NCBI GenBank assembly: GCA_003133425.1
Contig: PKXI01000061.1
Span: 1-5,297 of the forward strand
DNA: 5,297 bases
Direction of reading: 5' to 3'
DNA from: Acidobacteriaceae bacterium
GTDB lineage: Bacteria; Acidobacteriota; Terriglobia; Terriglobales; Acidobacteriaceae
Shown here piece by piece: positions 1 through 5,297 of the stretch. Under the pieces are notes generated by a model. It made no database searches. It was given only the letters and a program-made list of their open reading frames with translations, and was not told the origin of the DNA. How positions within the stretch are numbered: the stretch's first letter is position 1; each line of letters opens with the position of its first letter. The translations under genes and the position numbers were made by a program.

Positions 1-1
1 A

Positions 2-346
2 ACCGGAGATGACCGAGGATTTGGCATCGTTGTGAGGACCGGGGCTCCCCTGGTCGCTGCTAAAGTCCAGATGTGCCTCGATGGCTTCGCCAAACTGTCT
101 GCAGAGGAACGCGAGGAAGCGCTCTCCAGCCGTATTTATGAACGACTTAGGGCAATATCTGATCTAGTTTGGTCCACTAGTCTTGATGGAGAAATCAGGC
201 CCGAGCGGCTGACTGAAAAACAGATGGACGAGGTGATCGTCTTTGGTATTGCCAACGTAGCGATCCTTGAAGCCTACGGACGGCTTACCCCTGACGAGCA
301 TAACGGGATGCAGTACATATACGAGAGGACGCCGCGTTCCCGCTAG
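2..346 (+). CDS. Unrecognised small helical protein, possibly 5'-partial
   Basis: I do not recognise this protein. The frame is open from base 2 to a TAG at 344-346, so the gene may begin outside the window. If it starts inside, the candidate is GTG at 32-34, giving 104 residues, with GAGGA at 15-19 as a rather distant ribosome binding site (12-base spacer). That GTG overlaps a TGA (33-35) ending another open frame, which is typical of coupled genes. From the GTG, the protein is charged, looks mostly helical, and has no signal peptide, membrane segment or metal-binding motif. It contains an Ala-Glu-Glu-Arg-Glu-Glu stretch near residue 24 and ends in an Arg-rich tail (Arg-Thr-Pro-Arg-Ser-Arg). 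Sensible composition supports real coding. It is convergent with the metallo-hydrolase gene, so no functional link to it is implied. Confidence 0.5.
   Translation, partial: TGDDRGFGIVVRTGAPLVAAKVQMCLDGFAKLSAEEREEALSSRIYERLRAISDLVWSTSLDGEIRPERLTEKQMDEVIVFGIANVAILEAYGRLTPDEHNGMQYIYERTPRSR
3..35 (+). CDS. Possible 3' end of an upstream gene
   Basis: The third frame is open from the window edge to TGA at 33-35 and would end a protein in Met-Thr-Glu-Asp-Leu-Ala-Ser-Leu. The stop overlaps the GTG start candidate at 32-34, an arrangement common in operons. Only ten codons are visible, so this may be chance; the competing reading is that frame 2 alone is coding across the edge. Confidence 0.2.
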   Translation, partial: PEMTEDLASL

Positions 347-365
347 ACAAAGTGTCACGCCAGGC

Positions 366-384
366 CCACGGAGATTAGCCGTGG
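366..384 (+). terminator. Weak hairpin after the small plus-strand gene
   Basis: CCACGG (366-371) and CCGTGG (379-384) form a perfect six-pair stem around a seven-base loop, 20 bases beyond the TAG of the first gene. A further four-base GTCA/TGAC match lies outside it. No T-tract follows, so this is at best a weak or factor-assisted terminator and may be coincidence. Confidence 0.25.
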
Positions 385-550
385 TTGACCGTAAGGTGCT
401 GCCGCGTCGGTTGCGTGGACAGCCGTTGAGAAATCTGAAATACCCTCGCTCGGACACAAGCTGCCAGAATCCGGAGGCACTGATCGGAAAGGAACACCAG
501 ACGTCCGCCCATACTTCTTTCACTCATCGGTCGAACAAGCATAAAGTGAC

Positions 551-575
551 CGCCAGGCCAGACCGGCAAATGGCG
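551..575 (-). terminator. Weak hairpin after the metallo-hydrolase gene
   Basis: CGCCA (551-555) pairs with TGGCG (571-575), and an inner GCC/GGC pair continues the stem across a small internal loop. It sits 26 bases past the TGA of the minus-strand gene. Read on the minus strand it is followed by GTCACTTTATGC, which is only slightly T-rich, so terminator function is tentative. Confidence 0.2.
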
Positions 576-601
576 ACAACGGCGTTATCAGGACCAAACC
601 A

Positions 602-1477
602 TCAGTCTCCTCTTTCTTGCGAGGCCGTCGCAATCTGCGACGCGGCCAGGCCCTTATCATTCACCAGCCGACGGTTGGCAAGACGCACGTAAGATTCGGG
701 ATCGTGAGTCGGCAGATAGACCGTCTGGCGATCGCGACCGAGCTGCCTGATTGCGCCGAGCGTCGCGCTGGCCACGTCGTCATCGGCGCTGACGCCGTCT
801 ATTCCACCCGACAGCATCAGTTGCTCATCATACGAAGTGTCGCCAGCTAGAAAGTAGGTGATGCCTTCGTCCCGAACTAAAACGGAGAGATGATCCGCCG
901 TGTGACCGGGAGTTGCCACCGCGATAACGTCCCCGGCGTTAGTTAGGCGCGTGCTGGCGGCAAATGGGCCGACTGGTCCGCTCACGAGATCGAGCGGCAC
1001 TGGATCAAACCACGAGGGCCAGCGATTCGGGAGGTATCCGCGCACCCGGCCCATCCAACCGCTTGCCGTCCGGAGCTCGCCTCGAGCCACAAGAATCTCG
1101 GTTTGGGGAAAATGTGCAAGGCCACCGTCGTGGTCGATGTGCAGATGGGTCAGGACGACGCGTCTTACATCACGGGGCCCGATGCCGAGGGCGCGCAACT
1201 GCGGACCGATCTCGTCGTCACGATCGATGCGAAACGCCACTTCCCATCGAATGTAGGGATGGAGAGATTTACCGGTCTCGAGCAGATGCGCCCCTTGACC
1301 CGTATCCACCACGATCACGCCTTCGGGATGGTCGATGACCCACGCATACGTGGGGAGCCATCCGGTCCACTGTCGGTCCGTGAACACACCGAGCCGGCGT
1401 TGCAGTCCGCGTCCGTGCCCCTTGACTTGCGCGCTTTTGATCCGGACGGAGCCGGTCTGGATGGCGTGTAGCTTCAT
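602..1477 (-). CDS. MBL-fold metallo-hydrolase, N-acyl-homoserine lactonase-like
   Basis: This 291-residue protein has the metallo-beta-lactamase dinuclear zinc site. The HxHxDH motif reads His-Leu-His-Ile-Asp-His at 111-116, followed by the third-block His192 (Thr-Pro-Gly-His), the bridging Asp213 (Ala-Gly-Asp) and His258 (Pro-Thr-His-Asp). Tyr216 lies three residues after the bridging Asp, the spacing of the catalytic Tyr of the AiiA lactonase. Family members hydrolyse homoserine lactones or other lactones and esters, and the substrate here is unknown. There is no signal peptide, so the protein should be cytoplasmic. The ATG at 1477-1475 is preferred over an in-frame ATG at 1561, because it overlaps the upstream hydrolase stop as ATGA and has GGTGAG (1481-1486) just before it, with a short three-base spacer. 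The 28 residues added by the upstream start are Arg/Ala-rich and unlike the family N-terminus. Expression probably depends on coupling to the hydrolase gene. Fold assignment is very secure; lactonase activity is inferred. Confidence 0.9.
   Translation of the reverse strand: MKLHAIQTGSVRIKSAQVKGHGRGLQRRLGVFTDRQWTGWLPTYAWVIDHPEGVIVVDTGQGAHLLETGKSLHPYIRWEVAFRIDRDDEIGPQLRALGIGPRDVRRVVLTHLHIDHDGGLAHFPQTEILVARGELRTASGWMGRVRGYLPNRWPSWFDPVPLDLVSGPVGPFAASTRLTNAGDVIAVATPGHTADHLSVLVRDEGITYFLAGDTSYDEQLMLSGGIDGVSADDDVASATLGAIRQLGRDRQTVYLPTHDPESYVRLANRRLVNDKGLAASQIATASQERGD
1474..1477 (-). promoter_or_regulatory. ATGA stop/start overlap coupling hydrolase and metallo-hydrolase
   Basis: On the minus strand the bases 1477 to 1474 read ATGA: ATG starts the metallo-hydrolase and TGA ends the alpha/beta hydrolase. 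Such four-base overlaps usually mark translational coupling or re-initiation, and this one decides the start of the downstream gene. Confidence 0.8.
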
Positions 1478-2397
1478 GCGCTCACCGCGATCGATCGCAC
1501 GATCTCGGGCTGATCGAAGTGCACCATGTGGCCGGCATTGGGCACCAGAATTGCCGTGCACGCTGGAGCTTCAATGACTGCTGGCAATCGCTTCACAATT
1601 GCGCTAGGGGTCAAAGCGTCTTGCTCACCGAAAACGTAGTGAACAGGGACCGCTAACCGTGGTGGATTGGCAAACAAATCTAATGACACCAACTCCGGCA
1701 GAAGCTTGCGCTGGATCAGATTCATATTGCGCAGCGCTTTGGCGGTGCCAAACAAGCCATAGGTACGGATCATGGCAAAAAGCGTCTCTCTCAAGATCGC
1801 ATTGAAGTTCTTGCCTTGTTCGATCGTGCCCAGGTCGGCCAACAAGCTGGCGCGGCCTTGAAACGCTGCTGAATCCGTATAAGGCGGCTTACCAAGTTTC
1901 TTCACACGTCCACTCAATCGGCCATCTCTTGCAAGAACGCTTTGGTCTTGGAGAAACGAGTAAACGGACGCGTCACTTCCGGCGGTATTTGCATCAGGGG
2001 AAATAGCGATGACCGACTTCACCTTATCGGGCTCATTTTCCGCGGCCCGCAGGGCAATTGTTGCGCCCAGAGAAATGCCGAACACTATGACGGTGTGCTT
2101 TGTCTCATGGTGTAACCACTGCAGGATCGCGCGGAGATCATCGACCTGCTGCACCAAAGAGACGCTTTTGGCATCTTGCTGCGAGGCGTTGCCACAGCCT
2201 CGTTGTTCCCAGTAGTTCACGAGGAAATCTTTTTCCAGTTGCAGGCGTTGCTGAAACTTTCTCACTTCATGAAGCAGCGGCAAACCTGGCCCAGCCTGGA
2301 CGATGAGGAGTGGAGGCAGTCCGGTACGTTCGGCGCACATGCAGACCTTTTGGGCAGAACCGTTAATTTCTAGCTTCACAGTATCTGTGATCGCCAT
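1474..2397 (-). CDS. Alpha/beta hydrolase, proline-iminopeptidase-like (S33-type)
   Basis: This 307-residue protein has a complete alpha/beta-hydrolase catalytic set. The nucleophile is Ser109 in Gly-Ile-Ser-Leu-Gly (107-111), the acid is probably Asp260 in Gly-Glu-Gln-Asp, and the base is His290 in Ala-Gly-His. The oxyanion-hole region Ala-Gly-Pro-Gly (35-38) and the later Trp-Glu-Gln-Arg-Gly-Cys-Gly (63-69) resemble the GGPG and DQRG elements of the S33 proline-iminopeptidase group. Residues of about 145-245 should form the cap. These families cleave peptides, esters, epoxides or lactones, so the exact reaction cannot be stated. No signal peptide is seen, so it is probably cytoplasmic. The start is fixed by a strong AGGAGAT site nine bases upstream. 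It begins five bases after the enoyl-reductase remnant and overlaps the metallo-hydrolase by four bases, so the three form one transcript. A few sampled stretches look lower in GC than the neighbours. Confidence 0.88.
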   Translation of the reverse strand: MAITDTVKLEINGSAQKVCMCAERTGLPPLLIVQAGPGLPLLHEVRKFQQRLQLEKDFLVNYWEQRGCGNASQQDAKSVSLVQQVDDLRAILQWLHHETKHTVIVFGISLGATIALRAAENEPDKVKSVIAISPDANTAGSDASVYSFLQDQSVLARDGRLSGRVKKLGKPPYTDSAAFQGRASLLADLGTIEQGKNFNAILRETLFAMIRTYGLFGTAKALRNMNLIQRKLLPELVSLDLFANPPRLAVPVHYVFGEQDALTPSAIVKRLPAVIEAPACTAILVPNAGHMVHFDQPEIVRSIAVSA

Positions 2398-2402
2398 GAT
2401 GG

Positions 2403-2939
2403 TTAGATCTCCTGTATGCGTGTCCCGGGCACGAGCAAGGCGAAGCTTGAACCAAATGCCTGTACGGGGGTGAGAGCGCCTACTCGCGGCTCTTGCATCT
2501 GCAACTCCACGGCGCGCACAGCAGCCGCAGCAGCGCGATAGCCCTCCCCGGTTTTCAGCGTGGGGGCAACATATCCGCCTGTTGCGTTGCCTGCCTCAGC
2601 CCACACGCGCGAGCGTAGCGCCGCGATGGCAGCATCCGGCGGATTGGGCTCGGCAGCGTTGGATGCATGCGCGGCTTTCCACGCCAGAACTCTGCCGAGC
2701 AAGGGACCGACGATCCGCATTAGCTCGGCGGCAATGCGCGATAGCGGAATGCCCGCGACAATACTGGGGATGCGGGTGGAGCGGTGCGCGGCCACCAACT
2801 CAGCCAGCGGCGCGGCGGCGAATCTCACGGTAGGAAAATCGGCGGCCGGCGACCGCCAGGTGGAGAAGGCGAATGCCCCGCGCCAAATATCCAAGACTCG
2901 CTTCCCATCCACCGCCGTCGCTTTTCGTATACGCACCAT
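2403..2939 (-). CDS. C-terminal half of a saccharopine dehydrogenase-like trans-acting enoyl reductase
   Basis: The 178-residue frame resembles, from memory of the family, the C-terminal half of saccharopine-dehydrogenase-like proteins annotated as trans-acting enoyl reductases (usually about 350-400 residues). Landmarks are Thr-Gly-Glu-Gly-Tyr (130-134), Leu-Thr-Pro-Val-Gln-Ala-Phe-Gly (156-163) and Leu-Val-Pro-Gly (169-172), matching the family's TPEGY, TPxxAxG and LPG segments. The Ala-His-Arg-Ser-Thr-Arg-Ile-Pro stretch (51-58) fits its conserved threonine/histidine region. The N-terminal Rossmann NADP-binding domain is absent. In-frame stops occur upstream at 2961-2963 and 2988-2990, and no good Shine-Dalgarno site precedes the ATG at 2939. 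This is therefore probably a 5'-degraded gene that cannot bind NADP. It ends five bases before the alpha/beta hydrolase, implying that an intact reductase once led the operon. A functional truncated protein cannot be excluded. Confidence 0.6.
   Translation of the reverse strand: MVRIRKATAVDGKRVLDIWRGAFAFSTWRSPAADFPTVRFAAAPLAELVAAHRSTRIPSIVAGIPLSRIAAELMRIVGPLLGRVLAWKAAHASNAAEPNPPDAAIAALRSRVWAEAGNATGGYVAPTLKTGEGYRAAAAAVRAVELQMQEPRVGALTPVQAFGSSFALLVPGTRIQEI
2407..2413 (-). promoter_or_regulatory. Ribosome binding site of the alpha/beta hydrolase
   Basis: The minus strand reads AGGAGAT here, nine bases before the ATG at 2397-2395. It lies inside the last codons of the preceding reading frame (TAA at 2405-2403). 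This strong site allows the hydrolase to be translated on its own even if the upstream frame is broken. Confidence 0.8.
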
Positions 2940-3144
2940 AAATACCAGAATACCCGCAAACTACACGCCGCATTCATGGAAGCGCACTCAGCCGAGCGGA
3001 TCAGTATCGATAAGTCGGCTTTGCGCCAGCTTTTGCGAGGTATGCGCCAGTCGCGCAAGGCGCCCAGTGTCCCTAAGATCGGCCTGTAGCCGAGAACCGC
3101 CAGAAATTTCCCACGTCGGAAGGACACACGCCATTTCCGATCAG
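2940..3144 (-). pseudogene. Decayed N-terminal remnant of the enoyl reductase
   Basis: Family-like pieces appear on the minus strand in order but in different frames. Near 3144 one frame gives Leu-Ile-Gly-Asn-Gly, possibly a damaged nucleotide-binding loop. At 3091-3074 a second frame gives Gly-Tyr-Arg-Pro-Ile-Leu, like the family's RGxRPILAGR strand. From 3068 to 2991 a third frame gives Arg-Leu-Ala-Arg-Leu-Ala followed later by Leu-Ile-Asp-Thr-Asp-Pro-Leu, as expected just after that strand. This last frame is the same one used by the downstream C-terminal ORF and is broken by TGA (2988-2990) and TAG (2961-2963). The available length is about a hundred codons short of a full protein, so an internal deletion is also implied. 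The alignment was made by eye, without a search. Confidence 0.45.
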
Positions 3145-3308
3145 AGAATGGGGCTGATTTCCGCCCGAATCCTGCAAGCGGAGAACTCTCTCCCGTGTCC
3201 TTCGAGGGCCGAAAGCCTACTTTTTCGCGGGGAAACTGGACAATAAGTGAGGAAAAGTCCCAAATCGCGCAAACCTTGAGACTGTATGGTGGGGGAAATC
3301 GTGAGCGA

Positions 3309-3337
3309 ACTATTCTCCACCGCCGAATTCCCTTCAA
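3309..3337 (-). promoter_or_regulatory. Tentative sigma70-type promoter for the hydrolase operon
   Basis: On the minus strand TTGAAG and AATAGT are separated by 17 bases, each four of six to the -35 and -10 consensus. Matches this good are expected by chance in several hundred bases. The position, before the reductase remnant and next to the dyads at 3339-3407, is the main reason to list it. Confidence 0.18.
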
Positions 3338-3338
3338 T

Positions 3339-3354
3339 AACCCCAATTTGGGTT
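3339..3354. repeat. Near-perfect 16-base palindrome
   Basis: AACCCCAATTTGGGTT is symmetric except for one base pair (positions 6 and 11 of the element). Its size and shape would suit a dimeric regulator's operator. It directly precedes the tentative minus-strand -35 box. Confidence 0.4.
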
Positions 3355-3365
3355 CAAACTGGTCC

Positions 3366-3375
3366 TTGCCGGCAA
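3366..3375. repeat. Perfect 10-base palindrome
   Basis: TTGCCGGCAA is fully self-complementary. Alone it would be unremarkable, but it lies between two other dyads in a 70-base stretch. Confidence 0.4.
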
Positions 3376-3389
3376 TACGGCCAGTAGGG

Positions 3390-3407
3390 GCCAATGAGTG
3401 CATTGGC
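3390..3407. repeat. 7-base perfect inverted repeat with 4-base loop
   Basis: GCCAATG (3390-3396) and CATTGGC (3401-3407) are exact complements around AGTG. On the plus strand GATTTTGC follows, vaguely like a short terminator. Its context between two minus-strand genes fits an operator or a weak bidirectional hairpin equally well. Confidence 0.45.
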
Positions 3408-3558
3408 GATTTTGCATTAACTGACATGCTGTCGGTTTGCCACTCCAAATCGCGAGCGAGGTTTTTAGCCTGCTGGAGAGCTGAAGATGTCGAGCGGGTG
3501 TAAGGCGACGTTCCGTGTTTGCGAGCGGAGTTTCGTGGGGACCGAACTGAAGCGCATG

Positions 3559-5172
3559 CTAGTCTTTGCCGAAAAAGTGATTTGCCTGCGCGACCTCTGG
3601 AAGATCTGAATCGGCGTGGCTGCAGTTCGTAAGCAGCCTGCGGTAATGCTGTTCCGCGGCAGGCCGCAGTCCTGCCTCCTGGGCGGAAACCGCGGCGCCG
3701 TATTCCGCTCTGAGGCGTCCCGGGGTGGATTTCAGGGCCGATTCATAGGCCACCAACGCGAGCTTCGGCTGCTTTGCCAAAAGCAACATATCGCCCAGCA
3801 TCTCCGGCGCGGGAGCGATGGAGCCTGGACTGACAGGCGATTTTTCGGTTGCGTCTTCCATTGCTGCGGCCGTTCTCATCTCTTGCACGGCCGCATCGTG
3901 ATCACCATCTGCCCACTTGATCCACGCGCTCACAATCTTCAATTGAATATTCACCTGATCCGCATCGCCGTCGCCGCTCTGCGCGAGTGCGTCGCGCAAG
4001 GAAAGCAGCGGTTGCATTGCTGCCTGCGCCGCCTTACTGTCCCCGAGCCTTGAAGCGCCAAGCGCGCGGGCGAAATAAAGAGTCGCCTGAGTCGACGCAT
4101 ATGCGTCCCCTGGTGAGGTTTGTGGAGGCAAGGGAAGGTCCACGGCAGCGTCCCACTGCTGACGCTCGATCCAATACCGGGCTGGTATCGCAGCTGTCGC
4201 GTAACGCCCGGCATAGCGGGCCGCATCGCTCGGTTCGACAACGGGAAGTTGTTGAGTCAGTTTGCGGGCTTCAGTTATGCGCCCGGTTTGCAGATACGCA
4301 TAGACCAGGTAATCCAGAGCGTGTAACTCGTCGCCGGCCAGCTTTTGTTTGCGCGCGCTGGCGGCCGAGGCGAGGTTCGAGGCAATGGAGTCCTCCCATA
4401 AACCGAGCCTTGTAAAAATGTGAGAGGGCATATGCAGGGCGTGAGGCGAGTCAGGGGCAATCTGGGAATAATGCTTCGCCGCATCCAAAGCCAGCTGAGC
4501 CAGCACCGGATTATCGTCCGCATGGATGATGTAGTGCGCGAGACCCGGATGTTGCGGCTGCTGCAGGATGATCGGTTCGAGAATTTGGGTCGCCTTCTTC
4601 TGATTCGCGTAAGTCTTGTCATTGAGCGGAGCATTCGCGATCAAAGACAGGGCATAAAAGATGGCAGCTTCGTTGTCCTGCGGATACCGGCTGTGGAGCG
4701 ACTCCATCGCAGTCTCATACCGTTTGGCGCGGATGCTGTGACTTTCTGGGCCGGCATTCTGATAGAAACCCTGAATAGCGCCCAAATAGTCGCGTTCCCT
4801 TTGAGTCTTCGGTCCCATCGACAAACCTTCTTGAGCGGCTTCCAGGCCGATCCTTAGATCGTCCTTAGTCGGCGGATCCCACAATTGGCGATAGTGGCTC
4901 ATCGCAATGCCCCACTCCGCCATGCTGCAACTGGGATCTTTGCTCAAGACGTCAGCAAATAACTGCGCTGACTTCCGGTAGCCAAAGGAATGTAAAGTCG
5001 CCACCGCCAGATCGAACTCGTCGCGCACCGCAGGACTGCATGACGTGTCGAAGTGGACTGTGCCCATCCGGTCCGGCTGGTCCGACGCATGATCATGCTG
5101 CGGTGCACATTCCACCCGGGCTGGTGTGAATACCAAGAAGGCCAGGAACCATGCGAAAACAAAGCGCAGCAT
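3559..5172 (-). CDS. Secreted tetratricopeptide-repeat protein
   Basis: This 537-residue protein starts with a signal peptide: a short basic start, a hydrophobic core at about 4-16 and likely cleavage around Cys22-Ala23. It should act outside the cytoplasmic membrane. The mature part begins with the Gly-x-Val-x-Phe-x-Thr-Ser-Cys segment (37-45) and a helical repeat rich in Ala and Leu. The family's conserved blocks follow: Trp-Gly-Ile-Ala-Met-Ser (87-92), His-Tyr-Ile-Ile-His (213-217), and His-Ala-Leu-His-Met-Pro-Ser-His-Ile-Phe (244-253). Further TPR-like helical pairs run at about 285-310, 365-390, 410-435 and 455-515. TPR arrays bind proteins or peptides. No catalytic role is known to me for this family, which I recall from Acidobacteriota and other soil bacteria. 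The start is supported by GAGGAGA eight bases upstream. It appears to be a single-gene unit, about 600 bases from the next good reading frame downstream. Confidence 0.88.
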   Translation of the reverse strand: MLRFVFAWFLAFLVFTPARVECAPQHDHASDQPDRMGTVHFDTSCSPAVRDEFDLAVATLHSFGYRKSAQLFADVLSKDPSCSMAEWGIAMSHYRQLWDPPTKDDLRIGLEAAQEGLSMGPKTQRERDYLGAIQGFYQNAGPESHSIRAKRYETAMESLHSRYPQDNEAAIFYALSLIANAPLNDKTYANQKKATQILEPIILQQPQHPGLAHYIIHADDNPVLAQLALDAAKHYSQIAPDSPHALHMPSHIFTRLGLWEDSIASNLASAASARKQKLAGDELHALDYLVYAYLQTGRITEARKLTQQLPVVEPSDAARYAGRYATAAIPARYWIERQQWDAAVDLPLPPQTSPGDAYASTQATLYFARALGASRLGDSKAAQAAMQPLLSLRDALAQSGDGDADQVNIQLKIVSAWIKWADGDHDAAVQEMRTAAAMEDATEKSPVSPGSIAPAPEMLGDMLLLAKQPKLALVAYESALKSTPGRLRAEYGAAVSAQEAGLRPAAEQHYRRLLTNCSHADSDLPEVAQANHFFGKD

Positions 5173-5180
5173 AACCCGTG

Positions 5181-5187
5181 TCTCCTC
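5181..5187 (-). promoter_or_regulatory. Ribosome binding site of the TPR gene
   Basis: The minus strand reads GAGGAGA, eight bases before the ATG at 5172-5170. This near-ideal site fixes the start and agrees with the signal peptide that follows it. Confidence 0.85.
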
Positions 5188-5297
5188 AATCCATGGATCA
5201 TAGTAGCTGGTCTCGCGAGTTTTGCACTAACGACTTCAGACCAAAGCACGTTTCGAGGGGCATTCCCGTCGAGAATCCCTCCCGGCGACATCGGCGT
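5188..5297. other. Upstream region of the TPR gene
   Basis: No gene is supported here. The minus strand has TACTAT 22 bases before the ribosome binding site as a possible -10 box, but nothing like a -35 box at the right distance. Two short palindromes are present, ATCCATGGAT (5189-5198) and CTCGCGAG (5212-5219); both could be chance. Confidence 0.35.

Larger units (their letters stand above)
347..601. other. Convergent intergenic spacer
   Basis: This 255-base stretch lies between the stop of the small plus-strand gene and the stop of the minus-strand metallo-hydrolase. Frames across it on both strands are Arg/Ser/Pro-rich, lack ribosome binding sites and overlap the flanking genes, so I call no gene here. 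Two weak hairpins are present (366-384 and 551-575). Neither has a proper T-run, so transcription ending here can only be suspected from the gene arrangement. Confidence 0.6.
3145..3558. other. Intergenic region with clustered dyad symmetries
   Basis: No credible gene is seen in these roughly 410 bases. Frames that cross it have implausible composition and no ribosome binding sites. It lies downstream of the minus-strand TPR gene and upstream of the decayed reductase, so it should hold the promoter for the hydrolase operon. The best minus-strand candidate is TTGAAG (3337-3332) with AATAGT (3314-3309) at 17-base spacing, matching the consensus at four of six positions in each box. No strong terminator for the TPR gene is visible. 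Three inverted repeats cluster at 3339-3407. Confidence 0.5.

Noticed and set aside
267..692. 141-residue plus-strand open frame through the convergent spacer
   Set aside because: It overlaps both flanking genes, is very Arg/Pro/Ser-rich and lacks a ribosome binding site.
1478..1561. Upstream ATG extending the metallo-hydrolase by 28 residues
   Set aside because: The extension lies entirely within the hydrolase gene, does not look like the family N-terminus, and ignores the ATGA overlap with a GGTGAG site in front of it.
2560..3246. 228-residue plus-strand open frame
   Set aside because: It is antisense to the reductase remnant, is Ala/Arg/Ser-rich, and has no recognisable domain; it is explained as a shadow of high-GC coding on the other strand.
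3390..3415. Intrinsic terminator on the plus strand (hairpin followed by GATTTT)
   Set aside because: There is no plus-strand gene upstream for it to end, the stem is only seven pairs and the T-run is short and offset.
2825..3448. 207-residue minus-strand open frame
   Set aside because: Its composition is rich in Trp, Arg, Ser and Pro with no family resemblance over its whole length, it overlaps the better reductase frame, and it has no ribosome binding site. Only its short Gly-Tyr-Arg-Pro-Ile-Leu stretch seems meaningful, as part of the decayed reductase.
3195..3503. 102-residue plus-strand open frame in the intergenic region
   Set aside because: It has no recognisable family, no ribosome binding site, and it crosses the dyad cluster.
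3452..3535. Repeated GCGAGCG-like words near 3452, 3491 and 3521
   Set aside because: Copies are short, imperfect and unevenly spaced (39 and 30 bases), which is expected by chance in GC-rich DNA.
5189..5219. Palindromes ATCCATGGAT and CTCGCGAG before the TPR gene as operators
   Set aside because: Both are short, differ in sequence and are not placed around a convincing promoter; chance is sufficient.

Overview
The window is about 5.3 kb of ordinary bacterial chromosome with moderately high GC and clear Shine-Dalgarno sites. The large secreted tetratricopeptide protein at the right end belongs to a family I associate mainly with Acidobacteriota and other soil bacteria. The enoyl-reductase-like remnant and the metallo-hydrolase also suit a metabolically broad soil organism. 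This taxonomic guess is an inference and has not been checked against any database.

Layout from left to right. Positions 1-346 hold a small unrecognised plus-strand gene, open to the window edge or starting at a GTG that overlaps the stop of another reading frame by three bases. Positions 347-601 are a convergent spacer with weak hairpins. Positions 602-2397 hold a tight two-gene minus-strand unit: an alpha/beta hydrolase (2397-1474) followed by a metallo-beta-lactamase-fold hydrolase resembling N-acyl-homoserine lactonases (1477-602). The two are joined by a four-base ATGA overlap. Five bases upstream of the hydrolase lies the C-terminal half of a saccharopine-dehydrogenase-like, trans-acting enoyl reductase (2939-2403). 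Its missing N-terminal part seems to survive only as fragments in several frames with stops (about 2940-3144), so this first cistron is probably a decaying gene. Positions about 3145-3558 contain no credible gene but carry a small cluster of inverted repeats. Positions 3559-5172 encode, on the minus strand, a 537-residue exported TPR protein with a strong ribosome binding site, and 5173-5297 is its upstream region.

The hydrolase and lactonase-like enzyme are probably translated together. A two-step pathway on an ester, lactone or amide substrate is plausible, but no substrate can be read from the sequence. I see no mobile element, CRISPR array, tRNA or rRNA. No convincing new system was found. 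The most useful observations are the coupled hydrolase/lactonase pair and the broken enoyl reductase in front of it.
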